DNA from: Sphingobium sp. V4
GTDB lineage: Bacteria; Pseudomonadota; Alphaproteobacteria; Sphingomonadales; Sphingomonadaceae
Assembly: GCF_029590555.1 (NCBI RefSeq)
Contig: NZ_CP081001.1
Location: 1,798,001-1,862,000 of the forward strand
DNA: 64,000 nucleotides
Direction of reading: 5' to 3'
Shown here: positions 18,767 through 27,413 of the stretch, piece after piece
Position numbering within the stretch: the stretch's first letter is position 1
How the letters are laid out: each line of letters starts with the position of its first letter
The notes under the pieces: generated by a model
What the model was told of the DNA's origin: nothing
The model's input: the letters and a program-made list of their open reading frames with translations, nothing else
The model's database searches: none
Made by a program: the position numbers and the translations under genes

Positions 18767-19765
18767 TCAGTCCATCCAACCCGAAAGCTCGCGGCTCATC
18801 AGCCTCTGGTACAGAGTGATAGCTTCCGGCGATGCGTTTAGACAGGGCAAATAGGCAAAATTTTCGCCACCATGGGCCAAAAAAACATCTTTCGCACGCA
18901 GGGCGATTTCCTCTAGGGTTTCAAGGCAGTCCGCCGCGAATCCGGGCGTCACGACCGCAATATTTCTGACACCGTCATTTACCAATTTGGCGAGCGTCGC
19001 CTCGGTTTCCGGTTCAAGCCATTTGGCCCTGCCGAAACGCGACTGGAAGCTCATATGAACGGGCAGCGCCAGCGCCTCACGCAGCAGGCGGACGGTCTTC
19101 ACCGACTGGCAATGATAGGGATCGCCCAGGTGCAACGTCCGTTCGGGCATCCCGTGGAAGCTGGCGAGCAGGGCGTCGGGGCTGAAATCCAGCGTCGCCA
19201 GATGGCCTTCGACCGAAGCCTTCAGCGCGCCGATATAGGCCGGATCGTCATGATAAGGCGGTAGGGTGCGGAGGGCTGGTTGCCAGCGCATTGCCTTCAG
19301 CGCCGCGAAGGCCGCGTCATTGGCGGTCGCGGTCGTCGCGGCGCTATATTGCGGATAGAGCGGCGCGAGCAGGATGCGATCGCAGCCTGCCGCCTTCATC
19401 GCCGCCAGCCGGTCCGATATGGCGGGATTGCCGTAGCGCATCGCCCAGTCGACCATGACTTGGGGCATCGCCTGTTGCAGCGCCTGCGCAGTCGCGCGGG
19501 TATGGACGGCGAGCGGCGACCCCTCCCCGGTCCAGACCTGTTGATAGGCATGGGCCGATTTCTTCGGCCGGGTCGTCAGGATGATCCCACGCAGGATCGG
19601 CTGCCAAAGGAGCGGCGGGATTTCGACCACACGGCGGTCCGAGAGAAATTCGCCGAGATAGCGCCGCACCGATTTCGGGTCGGGCGCGTCGGGCGTGCCG
19701 AGGTTGATGAGCAAGACGCCGACCTTGGGCGTCGGGATGGGCGGATGATCGCTGGGCAGGGTCAT
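18767..19765 (-). CDS. hemH: ferrochelatase
   Basis: The protein is 332 residues. It begins GVLLINLGTPDAPDPKSVRRYL, a clear ferrochelatase N-terminus. The conserved active-site His is in LASFHGMPERTL, and the Glu of the metal site is in GFAADCLETLEEI. It inserts ferrous iron into protoporphyrin IX, the last step of haem synthesis, at the inner face of the membrane. Its ATG overlaps the stop of the upstream oxidoreductase gene by four bases (ATGA), which implies coupled translation. No other haem genes are nearby. Confidence 0.96.
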   Translation of the reverse strand: MTLPSDHPPIPTPKVGVLLINLGTPDAPDPKSVRRYLGEFLSDRRVVEIPPLLWQPILRGIILTTRPKKSAHAYQQVWTGEGSPLAVHTRATAQALQQAMPQVMVDWAMRYGNPAISDRLAAMKAAGCDRILLAPLYPQYSAATTATANDAAFAALKAMRWQPALRTLPPYHDDPAYIGALKASVEGHLATLDFSPDALLASFHGMPERTLHLGDPYHCQSVKTVRLLREALALPVHMSFQSRFGRAKWLEPETEATLAKLVNDGVRNIAVVTPGFAADCLETLEEIALRAKDVFLAHGGENFAYLPCLNASPEAITLYQRLMSRELSGWMD

Positions 19766-22041
19766 GTCGTTCCCAAAAGAGGCAGGCTGCGCAATCGCTG
19801 GCCTGTCCAGGTGTAGAGCGCGTTGGCGACGGCGGGCGCGACCAGGGGCGCAGCAAGATCGCTGACGCCGGTCGGATCGGCGGTGCTGCGGATCAACTCG
19901 ACCGTGACTTCGCCGATATCGGCAAGCCGCGGCAGGTTCATGCGGCCGAGGATCGCGCGGGTGGGAAGGCCACGCTCATAGGGCACGGAAGCCCCCATTG
20001 CATAGGCAAGGCCGTAGACCAGTCCGCTTTCGATCTGCTGGCGGGCGATGTCGGGATTGACCTGATCGCCGGCATCGACGGCAGCGACGATCCGGTTGAC
20101 GGTGAGCCGGTCGCCGCTCATCGCGGCCTCCACCAGGATAGCGGCATAGGCGCCTCCCATCATGTGCGTCGCGATCCCCTGCCCGCTGCCGGCGATGCCG
20201 CCCTGCCATCCGCCCATGGCGGCTGCGGTCGAGAGGCAATGGGCAAGGCGCGGATTGCCGCCCAGCATCTGTATCCGGAAGGACATGGCCTCCATCTTCG
20301 CCAGATGGGCGAGTTCGTCGATGAAGCTTTCGGTGACGAAGGCACTGGGCAGATGCGCGTTACCGCGCGTGAAACCGACGGGAAGGCCGACATCGGCCGG
20401 GTAATGATCGACCGCCCAGTTGGGAATGGAATAGGGCGGCGCCATGCCGGCTACGGCAAGCCGGGTGGCCTTGTTCGCCGCCCCCTCCGCCGCCTCGTGC
20501 GGCAGCCTGCCATCGGCGATGCGCGCCCAGGTCTGGGTCATGGCGCAGGGCGTGGCGACCTTTGCCAGCCAACCCTCGATCGCGCCGTTGCGGCCGAGCC
20601 TGGCCGCCATGCGGGCATGGACAGGGGCGCTGGGCCGGTCCTGGATCACATCCTCCAGCCGCGACCATTGCAATTGCACCGGACGCCCCATGTCGCGGGC
20701 GATGAGCGCGGCCTGCACGCCCGCGTCCCAATCCATCCTGCGTCCGAAGGAACCGCCGGCGTGAAGCGGGTAGAGCGTCACCGCGCTGTCGGGCAGGTCC
20801 AGCGCGGAGGCAATGGCGCTGCGAGCGAGGCCGGGCGCCTGCGTAGCCATCCATATTTCCGCGCCCTCGTCGCTCACGCGGGCGGTGGCACACATGGGTT
20901 CGAGCGCCAGGTGCAGGCCCGCATCGACCTGATATTCGCTGGCGAGGATGGTTGCGCCCTCGAATATCGGAGCCAGATCGCCCTGCGAATAGAGGCGGCG
21001 GCCGGCCGCCCCGGAGAAGGCAGTTTCGAGCGCCTCCCCGATCCCGTCGCTGCTGACTGGACGACCGCGAAGGGTGAAGACGGGATCGGCCAGGTCCAGC
21101 GCCTTGTTGGCCGCCCACCAGTTGCTCGCCACCGCCGCGACCCAGCGTTCCTGCTTTACCAGCTTGAGGAACCCCGTGACGCCGCCCGCCGAACGTTCAT
21201 CCAGTCCGGCCAGCACGGCGTCGCCGATCGGCCCCTGCCGGATCGAGGCATAGACCATGTCGGGAAGCCGGATGTCCGCGGCGAAATTATGGCTGCCGTC
21301 AATCTTGGAAGGCGTGTCGAGGCGAGGCAGATCCTGCCCCGAAAGCCGCCCATCCTGCCCCTGTCGCAACGGCAATATATCCGGCAGGTCGAAGTTCACA
21401 CCGTCGCTGGCGACATCGCCGATCTTCATCCGGCGCTCCCCGCCGTCGGAGATGATGCCGTCCTGAATGTCGCAGCTTTCCCACGGAACGCCCCAGCGCG
21501 CCGCCGCCGCCTTGCACAGCAGGACGCGGGCGGCCGCGCCCGCGTCGCGATAGGCGTCATGGAACATCGGGATCGACGTGCCCCCGCCCGTCAGCATCAG
21601 CGCGCTGCGCGTCGCATATTGGCCGATCGCCCAGTCGCCCGCACTGCCCAGCAGCCGCGTCCAGTCGCTCGCCAGCCATTCGCGCGCCAGCAGGCTGTTG
21701 GCATAGAGCGGGCTGACCGGCGCGGCCTGCACCGCGACCGTGCGCCAGTCAGCGCCCAGTTCGTCTGCCAATATCTGCGGCAGGACGGTGGTAACGCCCT
21801 GCCCCATTTCAGTCTGGGGGACGATGACGATGACCTGCCCGGACCGGTCGATCTTGAGGAAGGCGTTGACGATCGTTTCGGTCGGACCAGCGTTAAGATT
21901 GGGCTTGTAGCTGCGCGGCCAGGCGCCCCAGGCGACCATCAGCCCGGTAGCCGCCCCGCCCCCGACCAGCAGGGTCCGCCGGCTGATGCCCCCACGCCCA
22001 CCGACGTTCCTGTCCGATTGCTTCCGCGGTAAGCGCGCCAT
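19762..22041 (-). CDS. xanthine dehydrogenase-family molybdopterin-binding subunit (IorB-like), Tat-exported
   Basis: The protein is 759 residues with a Tat signal (ISRRTLLVGGGAATGLMVAWG). It then carries the Mo-cofactor-binding large subunit seen in isoquinoline 1-oxidoreductase beta and membrane aldehyde dehydrogenases. Motifs are PQTEMGQGVTTVLPQILADELG near the N-terminus, HAGGSFGRRMDWD around the middle, and GAYAAILVEAA with VNRIVAAVDAGDQVNPD towards the end. It should hydroxylate an aldehyde or N-heterocycle in the periplasm. The usual small [2Fe-2S] subunit is not adjacent on either side, and neither is a cytochrome partner or chaperone. It is an orphan large subunit coupled to hemH. 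Confidence 0.87.
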   Translation of the reverse strand: MARLPRKQSDRNVGGRGGISRRTLLVGGGAATGLMVAWGAWPRSYKPNLNAGPTETIVNAFLKIDRSGQVIVIVPQTEMGQGVTTVLPQILADELGADWRTVAVQAAPVSPLYANSLLAREWLASDWTRLLGSAGDWAIGQYATRSALMLTGGGTSIPMFHDAYRDAGAAARVLLCKAAAARWGVPWESCDIQDGIISDGGERRMKIGDVASDGVNFDLPDILPLRQGQDGRLSGQDLPRLDTPSKIDGSHNFAADIRLPDMVYASIRQGPIGDAVLAGLDERSAGGVTGFLKLVKQERWVAAVASNWWAANKALDLADPVFTLRGRPVSSDGIGEALETAFSGAAGRRLYSQGDLAPIFEGATILASEYQVDAGLHLALEPMCATARVSDEGAEIWMATQAPGLARSAIASALDLPDSAVTLYPLHAGGSFGRRMDWDAGVQAALIARDMGRPVQLQWSRLEDVIQDRPSAPVHARMAARLGRNGAIEGWLAKVATPCAMTQTWARIADGRLPHEAAEGAANKATRLAVAGMAPPYSIPNWAVDHYPADVGLPVGFTRGNAHLPSAFVTESFIDELAHLAKMEAMSFRIQMLGGNPRLAHCLSTAAAMGGWQGGIAGSGQGIATHMMGGAYAAILVEAAMSGDRLTVNRIVAAVDAGDQVNPDIARQQIESGLVYGLAYAMGASVPYERGLPTRAILGRMNLPRLADIGEVTVELIRSTADPTGVSDLAAPLVAPAVANALYTWTGQRLRSLPLLGTT

Positions 22042-22079
22042 ATCCGCCTGATAGTCGGGCCTTTGCGCGCTGACTAGGA

Positions 22080-22514
22080 CTATTCAGCAGAAATCGGCGC
22101 AAGTCCGATCCGGGGAATCTCGATCGCCGGGCAGCGGTCCATCACCACTTTCAAGCCCGCCGCCTCCGCGCGGGCGACGGCAGCCATGTTGATGACCCCG
22201 ATCTGCATCCAGACGGATTTCGCACCGATCGCGATAGCCTCGTCCACTGCCTCGCCCGCCGCGCCGCTGCGGCGGAAGATATCGACCATGTCGATGGGCA
22301 CGCCGATGTCCGACAGGCGACCCCAGACGAATTCGCCATGGACATGCTCACCAGCGATCTGCGGATTGACCGGCAGGACGCGATAGCCATGATGCTGGAG
22401 GAAGCGCATCACGCCATAGCTGGGCCGGTCCGGCCGGTCGGATATGCCGACCAGCGCGATATTGCGGGTTTCACCCAGCAGCGTGGCGATGTCCTGCGGA
22501 TCGGTGAGCGGCAT
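22080..22514 (-). CDS. CoA-binding (YccU-like) protein
   Basis: The start is set at MPLTDPQDIATLLGE (ATG 22514), with AAGGAGA five bases upstream; the frame to 22562 is not needed. The 144 residues form one CoA_binding Rossmann domain: IALVGISDRPDRPSYGVMRFL (nucleotide loop), YRVLPVNPQIAGE, IDMVDIFRRS and VWMQIGVIN. YccU-like proteins bind CoA or a related nucleotide, but no enzymatic role is established. It lies between mrp (156 bases upstream) and the molybdopterin oxidoreductase (38 bases downstream). Confidence 0.88.
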   Translation of the reverse strand: MPLTDPQDIATLLGETRNIALVGISDRPDRPSYGVMRFLQHHGYRVLPVNPQIAGEHVHGEFVWGRLSDIGVPIDMVDIFRRSGAAGEAVDEAIAIGAKSVWMQIGVINMAAVARAEAAGLKVVMDRCPAIEIPRIGLAPISAE

Positions 22515-22670
22515 GGCGATCTCCTTCGCGGCAAGAGATGGGAAGTCGCGGGGTGCTTGCAAGACATTCCCCTGTCGCTGCGGCTGGGACAGTCCCGCCC
22601 GAAGCCTTGTTCGCGCTCGACCTGTCGGGATTCCAACGCGCGGGCGCTTGTCGTGGCGGGAGACCCGCGA

Positions 22671-23648
22671 TCAGGCAGCCCGGCCCAACCAGTCCGCCAC
22701 CTTTTCCGCGATCGCGCGGAAGGCGTCGGCATCCGGGCCTTCGCCGGCCGCCGGGGGATCGCCCGCGTCGGAACGGCGGCGAATGTCGATCGCCAGCGGG
22801 ATGCGGCCGAGGAAGGGCATGGACAATTTCCCCGCGGCGCTTTCCGCGCCGCCCTGCCCGAAGGGATCCGAGATTTCGCCGCAATGGGGACAGGCATAGC
22901 CGGCCATATTCTCGACCAGGCCCACCATCGGAACGCCCGCCTGATGGAACAGGCTGACCGCGCGGGTGGCGTCGATCAGCGCCAGATCCTGGGGCGTGGA
23001 AACGATCACCGCGCCGGCGGGCTTGTGCTTCTGCACCATGGTCAACTGGATGTCGCCGGTGCCCGGCGGCATGTCGACGACCAGCAATTGCGTGTCGCCC
23101 CATTCCGCGTCGATCAGCTGCGTCAGCGCATTGCCCACCATCGGTCCACGCCAGGCGAGCGCCTTGCCCGGTTCGACGAGATGCGCCATCGACAGCATCG
23201 GGATGCCGGCGACGCCGGTGACGGGGACCAGCTTCTTGTCGCGGGCGACGGGCTTGCTGTCCTCGCTGCCCATGAGTTTCGCCTGCGAAGGGCCGTAAAT
23301 GTCGGCATCGACCAGCCCGACCCTGATCCCCAGCCGATGGAGCGCAACAGCGAGATTGGCCGACAGGGTCGACTTGCCCACCCCGCCCTTGCCCGAGGCG
23401 ACGGCGAGGATGCGCAAGGGCGCCGTCCCGCCGTGGCGTTCGGCGGTCATGGCGATGCGGACATCGGTGACGCCCGGCACCGTCAGGCCGCCTTCGCGGA
23501 TCGCAGCGGCGAGGCCGTCGCGCTGTTCGGGGGACAGGCCGCCCACGTCGAGCGCAAGCGTCATCACGCCATCCTTGACGCGCGGGGCGCTGGCGCGGCC
23601 ATCGGTCAGGGCGGTCAAACGGGCGGCAAAATCGGCAAGATCGGTCAT
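22671..23648 (-). CDS. mrp: Mrp/ApbC (NBP35-type) Fe-S cluster carrier ATPase
   Basis: The protein is 325 residues. It has an N-terminal MIP18-like (DUF59) stretch, then a ParA-like ATPase with deviant Walker A ASGKGGVGKST, VGLVDADIYGPSQ, and the Cys-x-x-Cys bridge in YACPHCG that holds a [4Fe-4S] cluster between monomers. It delivers Fe-S clusters to apo-targets in the cytoplasm. It is divergent from hflK, with 74 bases shared for both promoters. Targets within this window could include both aconitases, but nothing local proves it. Confidence 0.93.
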   Translation of the reverse strand: MTDLADFAARLTALTDGRASAPRVKDGVMTLALDVGGLSPEQRDGLAAAIREGGLTVPGVTDVRIAMTAERHGGTAPLRILAVASGKGGVGKSTLSANLAVALHRLGIRVGLVDADIYGPSQAKLMGSEDSKPVARDKKLVPVTGVAGIPMLSMAHLVEPGKALAWRGPMVGNALTQLIDAEWGDTQLLVVDMPPGTGDIQLTMVQKHKPAGAVIVSTPQDLALIDATRAVSLFHQAGVPMVGLVENMAGYACPHCGEISDPFGQGGAESAAGKLSMPFLGRIPLAIDIRRRSDAGDPPAAGEGPDADAFRAIAEKVADWLGRAA

Positions 23649-23722
23649 GGCGACGCCCTGTAGGAAATAATCGCGGCCATTGGCACTGTTTTTCGTGAAT
23701 AAGCCTTCCTATAGAAGATGCC

Positions 23723-24847
23723 ATGAGAAGAATATTCGGGTGGATGCCCGCGATCGCAGCGATGGTCCAAGGCCCATGGGGCGGCAAGAATGACGGACCG
23801 GACGGGGACGGACAGAAGGGCGGCGGCGACAGCGGCCCCCGCAATCCGTGGACCCAGCCGGGCAAGCCCGGCGCGCCCAAGGGGCCTTCGGCCATTGAGG
23901 AGCTGCTGCGCCGGGGCCGCGAGAGCTTCGGCCAGGGCGGTGGCGGTCAGGGCGGCGGCTTTGGCGGCCTGCCCCCCCGCGCCAGCGGCAAGGCACTGTG
24001 GCCGATCGCCATCGGCCTGCTGGTTGTGCTGTGGCTGGTGCTGACCAGCTTCCACCGGGTCGGGCCGCAGGAGCGCGGCGTCGTCACCTTCCTGGGCAAA
24101 TATAGCCGCACCCTCTCTCCCGGCATCAGCCTGACCCTGCCCGCCCCTTTCGAGGCGGTGACGACGGTCGATGTCGAGGAGATCCGCGCCATCGACATCG
24201 GGTCGGTGAGCGCGGAGAGCGAGAATCTGGTGCTGACCGGCGACCAGAACATCATCGACCTCGCCTATTCGGTGCGCTGGAACATCCGCAACCCGGAACT
24301 CTATCTGTTCCAGCTGTCCGACCCGGATTCGACGGTGCGCGAAGTGGCGGAAAGCGCGATGCGCTCCGTCCTCGCCAGCGTCAGCCTGGACGACGCGCTG
24401 GGCGCGGGGCGCACCAGCATCGAACAGCAGGTCGAGCAGCGGATGCAGGAGATTTTGGACGGATACCGGTCGGGCATCCGCATCCAGGGCGTCGCCATCA
24501 AGCAGGCCGATCCGCCGACTGCGGTGAATGACGCCTTCAAGGCGGTGTCGGCCGCGCAGCAGACCGCCCAGACCTACCTCAACGAAGCGCGCGCCGCCGC
24601 CCAGCAGGTGACGGCCAAGGCCCAGGGTGAGGCGGCGGCCTTCGACAAGGTCTACGAACAATATCGGCTGTCGCCCGACGTGACCCGCCGGCGCATGTAT
24701 TATGAAACCATGGAGGGCGTGCTGTCCAACGTCGACAAGACCATCGTCGAAGGCAATAATGTAACGCCATACCTGCCCCTGCCCGAAATGAAGAAGCGGG
24801 CGCAGCCGGCGGCTGCCGCCGCCGCCAGCAGCACGGAGGGCCAGTGA
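23723..24847 (+). CDS. hflK: FtsH protease modulator HflK
   Basis: The protein is 374 residues. It has a glycine/proline-rich cytoplasmic N-terminus, one membrane segment at about 92-109 (ALWPIAIGLLVVLWLVLTSF), then a periplasmic SPFH/band 7 domain starting VGPQERGVVTFLGKYSRTLSPG. A helical AQQVTAKAQGEAAAF region and a low-complexity Ala-rich tail follow. HflK pairs with HflC to cage the FtsH protease and limit its degradation of membrane proteins. Its stop overlaps the hflC start by one base, so the two are made in equal amounts. Confidence 0.95.
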   Translation: MRRIFGWMPAIAAMVQGPWGGKNDGPDGDGQKGGGDSGPRNPWTQPGKPGAPKGPSAIEELLRRGRESFGQGGGGQGGGFGGLPPRASGKALWPIAIGLLVVLWLVLTSFHRVGPQERGVVTFLGKYSRTLSPGISLTLPAPFEAVTTVDVEEIRAIDIGSVSAESENLVLTGDQNIIDLAYSVRWNIRNPELYLFQLSDPDSTVREVAESAMRSVLASVSLDDALGAGRTSIEQQVEQRMQEILDGYRSGIRIQGVAIKQADPPTAVNDAFKAVSAAQQTAQTYLNEARAAAQQVTAKAQGEAAAFDKVYEQYRLSPDVTRRRMYYETMEGVLSNVDKTIVEGNNVTPYLPLPEMKKRAQPAAAAAASSTEGQ

Positions 24848-25692
24848 TGCCGATCCTGCGCCATCCCGTCGCCCTGGCCATCACCGCGCTGATCGCGCTC
24901 ATCATTCTGGGCAGCACGATCGCGATCGTGCCCGAAACCCGCCAGGGCGTGATCGTCCGCTTCGGCGAGCCGAAGGCCATCGTCAACCGCTATCGCGCCA
25001 ATGAGAGTTTCGGCCAGACCGGTGCCGGCATCATCGTCCGGGTGCCGTTCATCGACCAGATCGTCTGGATCGACAAGCGCGTGCTGTCGGTCGAGATGGA
25101 GCGGCAGCAGGTGCTTTCGACCGACCAGTTGCGGCTTCAGGTCGACGCCTTCGCCCGCTACCGCATCGTCGATCCGCTGCGCATGTACATCGCCGCAGGA
25201 AGCGAGGAACGGGTGTCCGACGCGCTGCGCCCGATCCTGGGATCGGCGCTGCGCAACGAACTGGGCAAGCGGCCCTTCGCCGCCCTGCTCTCGCCCGAAC
25301 GCGGCCAGGTGATGCAGAATATCGAAACCGGCCTCAACCGCGTCGCCCGCCAATATGGCGCGGAGATCGTGGACGTGCGGATCAAGCGCGCCGACCTGCC
25401 CGACGGCACGCCTCTGGAAAGCGCCTTCACTCGGATGCGTACCGCGCGCGAGCAGGAAGCCCTCACCATCCGCGCGCAGGGCGCCAAGCAGGCGCAGATC
25501 ATCCGCGCCGAGGCCGACGCCAACGCCGCGCGCATCTACGCCGAGAGTTTCGGCAAGGATCCCGACTTCTACGATTTCTATCGGGGGATGCAGAGCTATC
25601 GCTATACCTTCTCGCCCGACCGCAGCGGGCAGACCAGCATCATCCTGTCGCCGGACAATGAATTCCTGCGCCAGTTTCAGGGACGGCGCTGA
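24847..25692 (+). CDS. hflC: FtsH protease modulator HflC
   Basis: The start is set at ATG 24847, which overlaps the hflK stop (TGATG) and follows GGAGG by seven bases. A GTG at 24844 is the alternative. The 281 residues have an N-terminal membrane anchor (ALAITALIALIILGSTIAIV), then a periplasmic SPFH domain beginning VPETRQGVIVRFGEP and ending in a helical region with AQIIRAEADANAARIYAESFG. It forms the hetero-oligomeric HflKC ring around FtsH. The degP-like periplasmic protease follows, making this a membrane/periplasm protein quality cluster. Confidence 0.95.
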   Translation: MPILRHPVALAITALIALIILGSTIAIVPETRQGVIVRFGEPKAIVNRYRANESFGQTGAGIIVRVPFIDQIVWIDKRVLSVEMERQQVLSTDQLRLQVDAFARYRIVDPLRMYIAAGSEERVSDALRPILGSALRNELGKRPFAALLSPERGQVMQNIETGLNRVARQYGAEIVDVRIKRADLPDGTPLESAFTRMRTAREQEALTIRAQGAKQAQIIRAEADANAARIYAESFGKDPDFYDFYRGMQSYRYTFSPDRSGQTSIILSPDNEFLRQFQGRR

Positions 25693-25710
25693 TCGTTCCG
25701 GGATCATTAC

Positions 25711-25736
25711 GGAACCAGCGCCATTCAATGAGGGTT
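25711..25736 (+). promoter_or_regulatory. candidate EcfG-type promoter before the degP-like gene
   Basis: GGAAC at 25711, 17 bases, then GGTT at 25733 has one mismatch from the GGAAC-N16/17-CGTT consensus. It lies about 80 bases upstream of the GTG start I prefer for the protease. Sole support is the sequence match, so it is weaker than the other three. Confidence 0.4.
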
Positions 25737-25814
25737 AAGGCAAGGCGGCGCATGTCAGGATTTCCCCGGAGTCCCGCCTTCCATTTCCTGAAGACCAGAA
25801 GAGGACCGTCACGA

Positions 25815-27314
25815 GTGCGTTACGCTTATGCCATTACCGGCGCCCTGCTGCTCGGCGGCACCGCCATCGCCGTTACCACCAGCTCCAATGTCGGCGCGCA
25901 GGTCGCGCAGAATGAAGGGTTGCAGGCGGCGGCCCCGCAGGGCGCCCCGGCCAGCCTGGCCGACATGGTCGAGAAGCTGCAGCCGGCCGTCGTCAATATT
26001 TCCACCAAGCAGCGCGTCCAGGTGCAGAATCCCTTCGCCGGCACCCCGTTCGGCGAGCTGTTCGGCCAGCGCGGCGGCCAGCCCCAGACCCGTCAGGCCC
26101 AGTCGCTGGGGTCGGGCTTCATCATTTCGGCCGACGGCTATATCGTCACCAACAATCATGTCGTGTCGGCCGGCGCCGAAGGCGCGACGGTCGAGCAGAT
26201 CACCGTCACCCTGACCAACAAGGAAGAATTCACCGCCAAGCTGGTCGGCCGCGATCCGGCCACCGACCTGGCCGTGCTCAAGATCGAATCGTCCAAGCCG
26301 CTGCCCTTCGTCAAGTTCGGCGACAGCACCAAGTCGCGCGTCGGCGACTGGGTGGTGGCGATCGGCAACCCCTTCGCCCTGTCGGGCACGGTGACGGCGG
26401 GCATCATTTCCGCGGTGCATCGCGGCACCGGCGGCACCTATGACAAGTTCATCCAGACCGACGCGTCGATCAACCAGGGCAATAGCGGCGGCCCGATGTT
26501 CGACATGCGCGGCAATGTGATCGGCATCAACAGCCAGATCCTTTCGCCGTCGGGCGGCAATGTCGGCATCGGCTTCGCCATTCCTTCGGAACAGGCGGCA
26601 CCGATCGTGCAGACGCTGATGAAGGGCCAGGCCGTCAAGCGCGGCTATCTGGGCGTGCAGATCAGTCCGCTGGGCGAGGATCTGGCCGACTCGCTGGGCC
26701 TGGCCAAGAATCGCGGCGAGTTCGTGCAGGGCGTCGAACCCGGCAAGGGCGCCGAGAAGGCCGGGATCAAGGCGGGCGATGTCATCGTCAGCGTCGCCGG
26801 GCAGGAGGTCAGCCCCGACCAGAATCTGTCCTCGATCGTCGCAAGCCAGCCGATCGGGTCGCGGGTGCCGATCGTCCTCATCCGCAACGGTCAGCGCCAG
26901 ACGGTGACGGCCGTGGTGGGCGAGCGCCCGTCCGAGGACGAGCTGAACAGCTTTGCCCCGCAGCCGGATGAGGATTTCAGCCAGCAGGAGCAGAATCCGG
27001 GCCAGGCGGCGCAGCAGTCGCTCGGCATTTCGGCGATCCCGCTGACGCCGGGCATCATCCGCCAGCTGGGCATCGCGGCCGACACGCGCGGCATCGTCAT
27101 CACCGCCGTCGATGCGTCGACCGACGCGGGCACCAAGGGGCTGCGGCGCGGCGACGTAATCATCACCGCCAATAATCGTCCGGTGACGACCCAGGCGGAG
27201 CTGGACGCACAGGTCAAGGCGGTGGGCAGCCAGGGCCGCAACGCGATCCTGCTCCAGGTGCTGCGCCGCGGCCAGCAGCCGATCTTCCTGCCGGTGCGCC
27301 TGCGCGACAAGTAA
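25815..27314 (+). CDS. degP: periplasmic Do/DegP-DegQ-like serine protease
   Basis: The start is set at GTG 25815, preceded by AGAGGA, because it gives a proper signal peptide (RYAYAITGALLLGGTAIAV). ATG 25752 and ATG 25728 give a hydrophilic leader. The 499-residue product has a trypsin-like domain with the triad His in TNNHVVSAG, Asp in DPATDLAVLKI and Ser in QGNSGGPMF. Two PDZ domains follow, starting near GYLGVQISPLG and ISAIPLTPGIIRQLG. It degrades or chaperones misfolded periplasmic proteins. It comes right after hflKC and ends at a clear terminator. DegP versus DegQ cannot be settled from sequence. Confidence 0.93.
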   Translation: MRYAYAITGALLLGGTAIAVTTSSNVGAQVAQNEGLQAAAPQGAPASLADMVEKLQPAVVNISTKQRVQVQNPFAGTPFGELFGQRGGQPQTRQAQSLGSGFIISADGYIVTNNHVVSAGAEGATVEQITVTLTNKEEFTAKLVGRDPATDLAVLKIESSKPLPFVKFGDSTKSRVGDWVVAIGNPFALSGTVTAGIISAVHRGTGGTYDKFIQTDASINQGNSGGPMFDMRGNVIGINSQILSPSGGNVGIGFAIPSEQAAPIVQTLMKGQAVKRGYLGVQISPLGEDLADSLGLAKNRGEFVQGVEPGKGAEKAGIKAGDVIVSVAGQEVSPDQNLSSIVASQPIGSRVPIVLIRNGQRQTVTAVVGERPSEDELNSFAPQPDEDFSQQEQNPGQAAQQSLGISAIPLTPGIIRQLGIAADTRGIVITAVDASTDAGTKGLRRGDVIITANNRPVTTQAELDAQVKAVGSQGRNAILLQVLRRGQQPIFLPVRLRDK

Positions 27315-27320
27315 GTGAAA

Positions 27321-27394
27321 TTCCTCCCCTTGTGGGAGGAACAGATGTGCGTTTTATTCCGTCATCCCCGCCTTTGCAGGGATGACGGATTTTT
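27321..27394 (+). terminator. double hairpin ending in a T-run: rho-independent terminator of the degP-like gene
   Basis: The first hairpin, TTCCTCCC-CTTGT-GGGAGGAA, is at 27321-27341. The second, CCGTCATCCC...GGGATGACGG, is a ten-base stem at 27359-27388 followed by ATTTTTTG. It lies directly after the protease stop codon. The second hairpin fits a classic intrinsic terminator; the first may be an additional palindromic unit. Confidence 0.85.
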
Positions 27395-27413
27395 TGTTGG
27401 GGAAGGATCGGGG

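Noticed and set aside
27341..27370. GGAAC-N17-CGTC near-match to the EcfG promoter before the HerA-like gene
   Set aside because: It falls inside the double terminator hairpin and misses the last base of CGTT, so it is more likely part of that structure.
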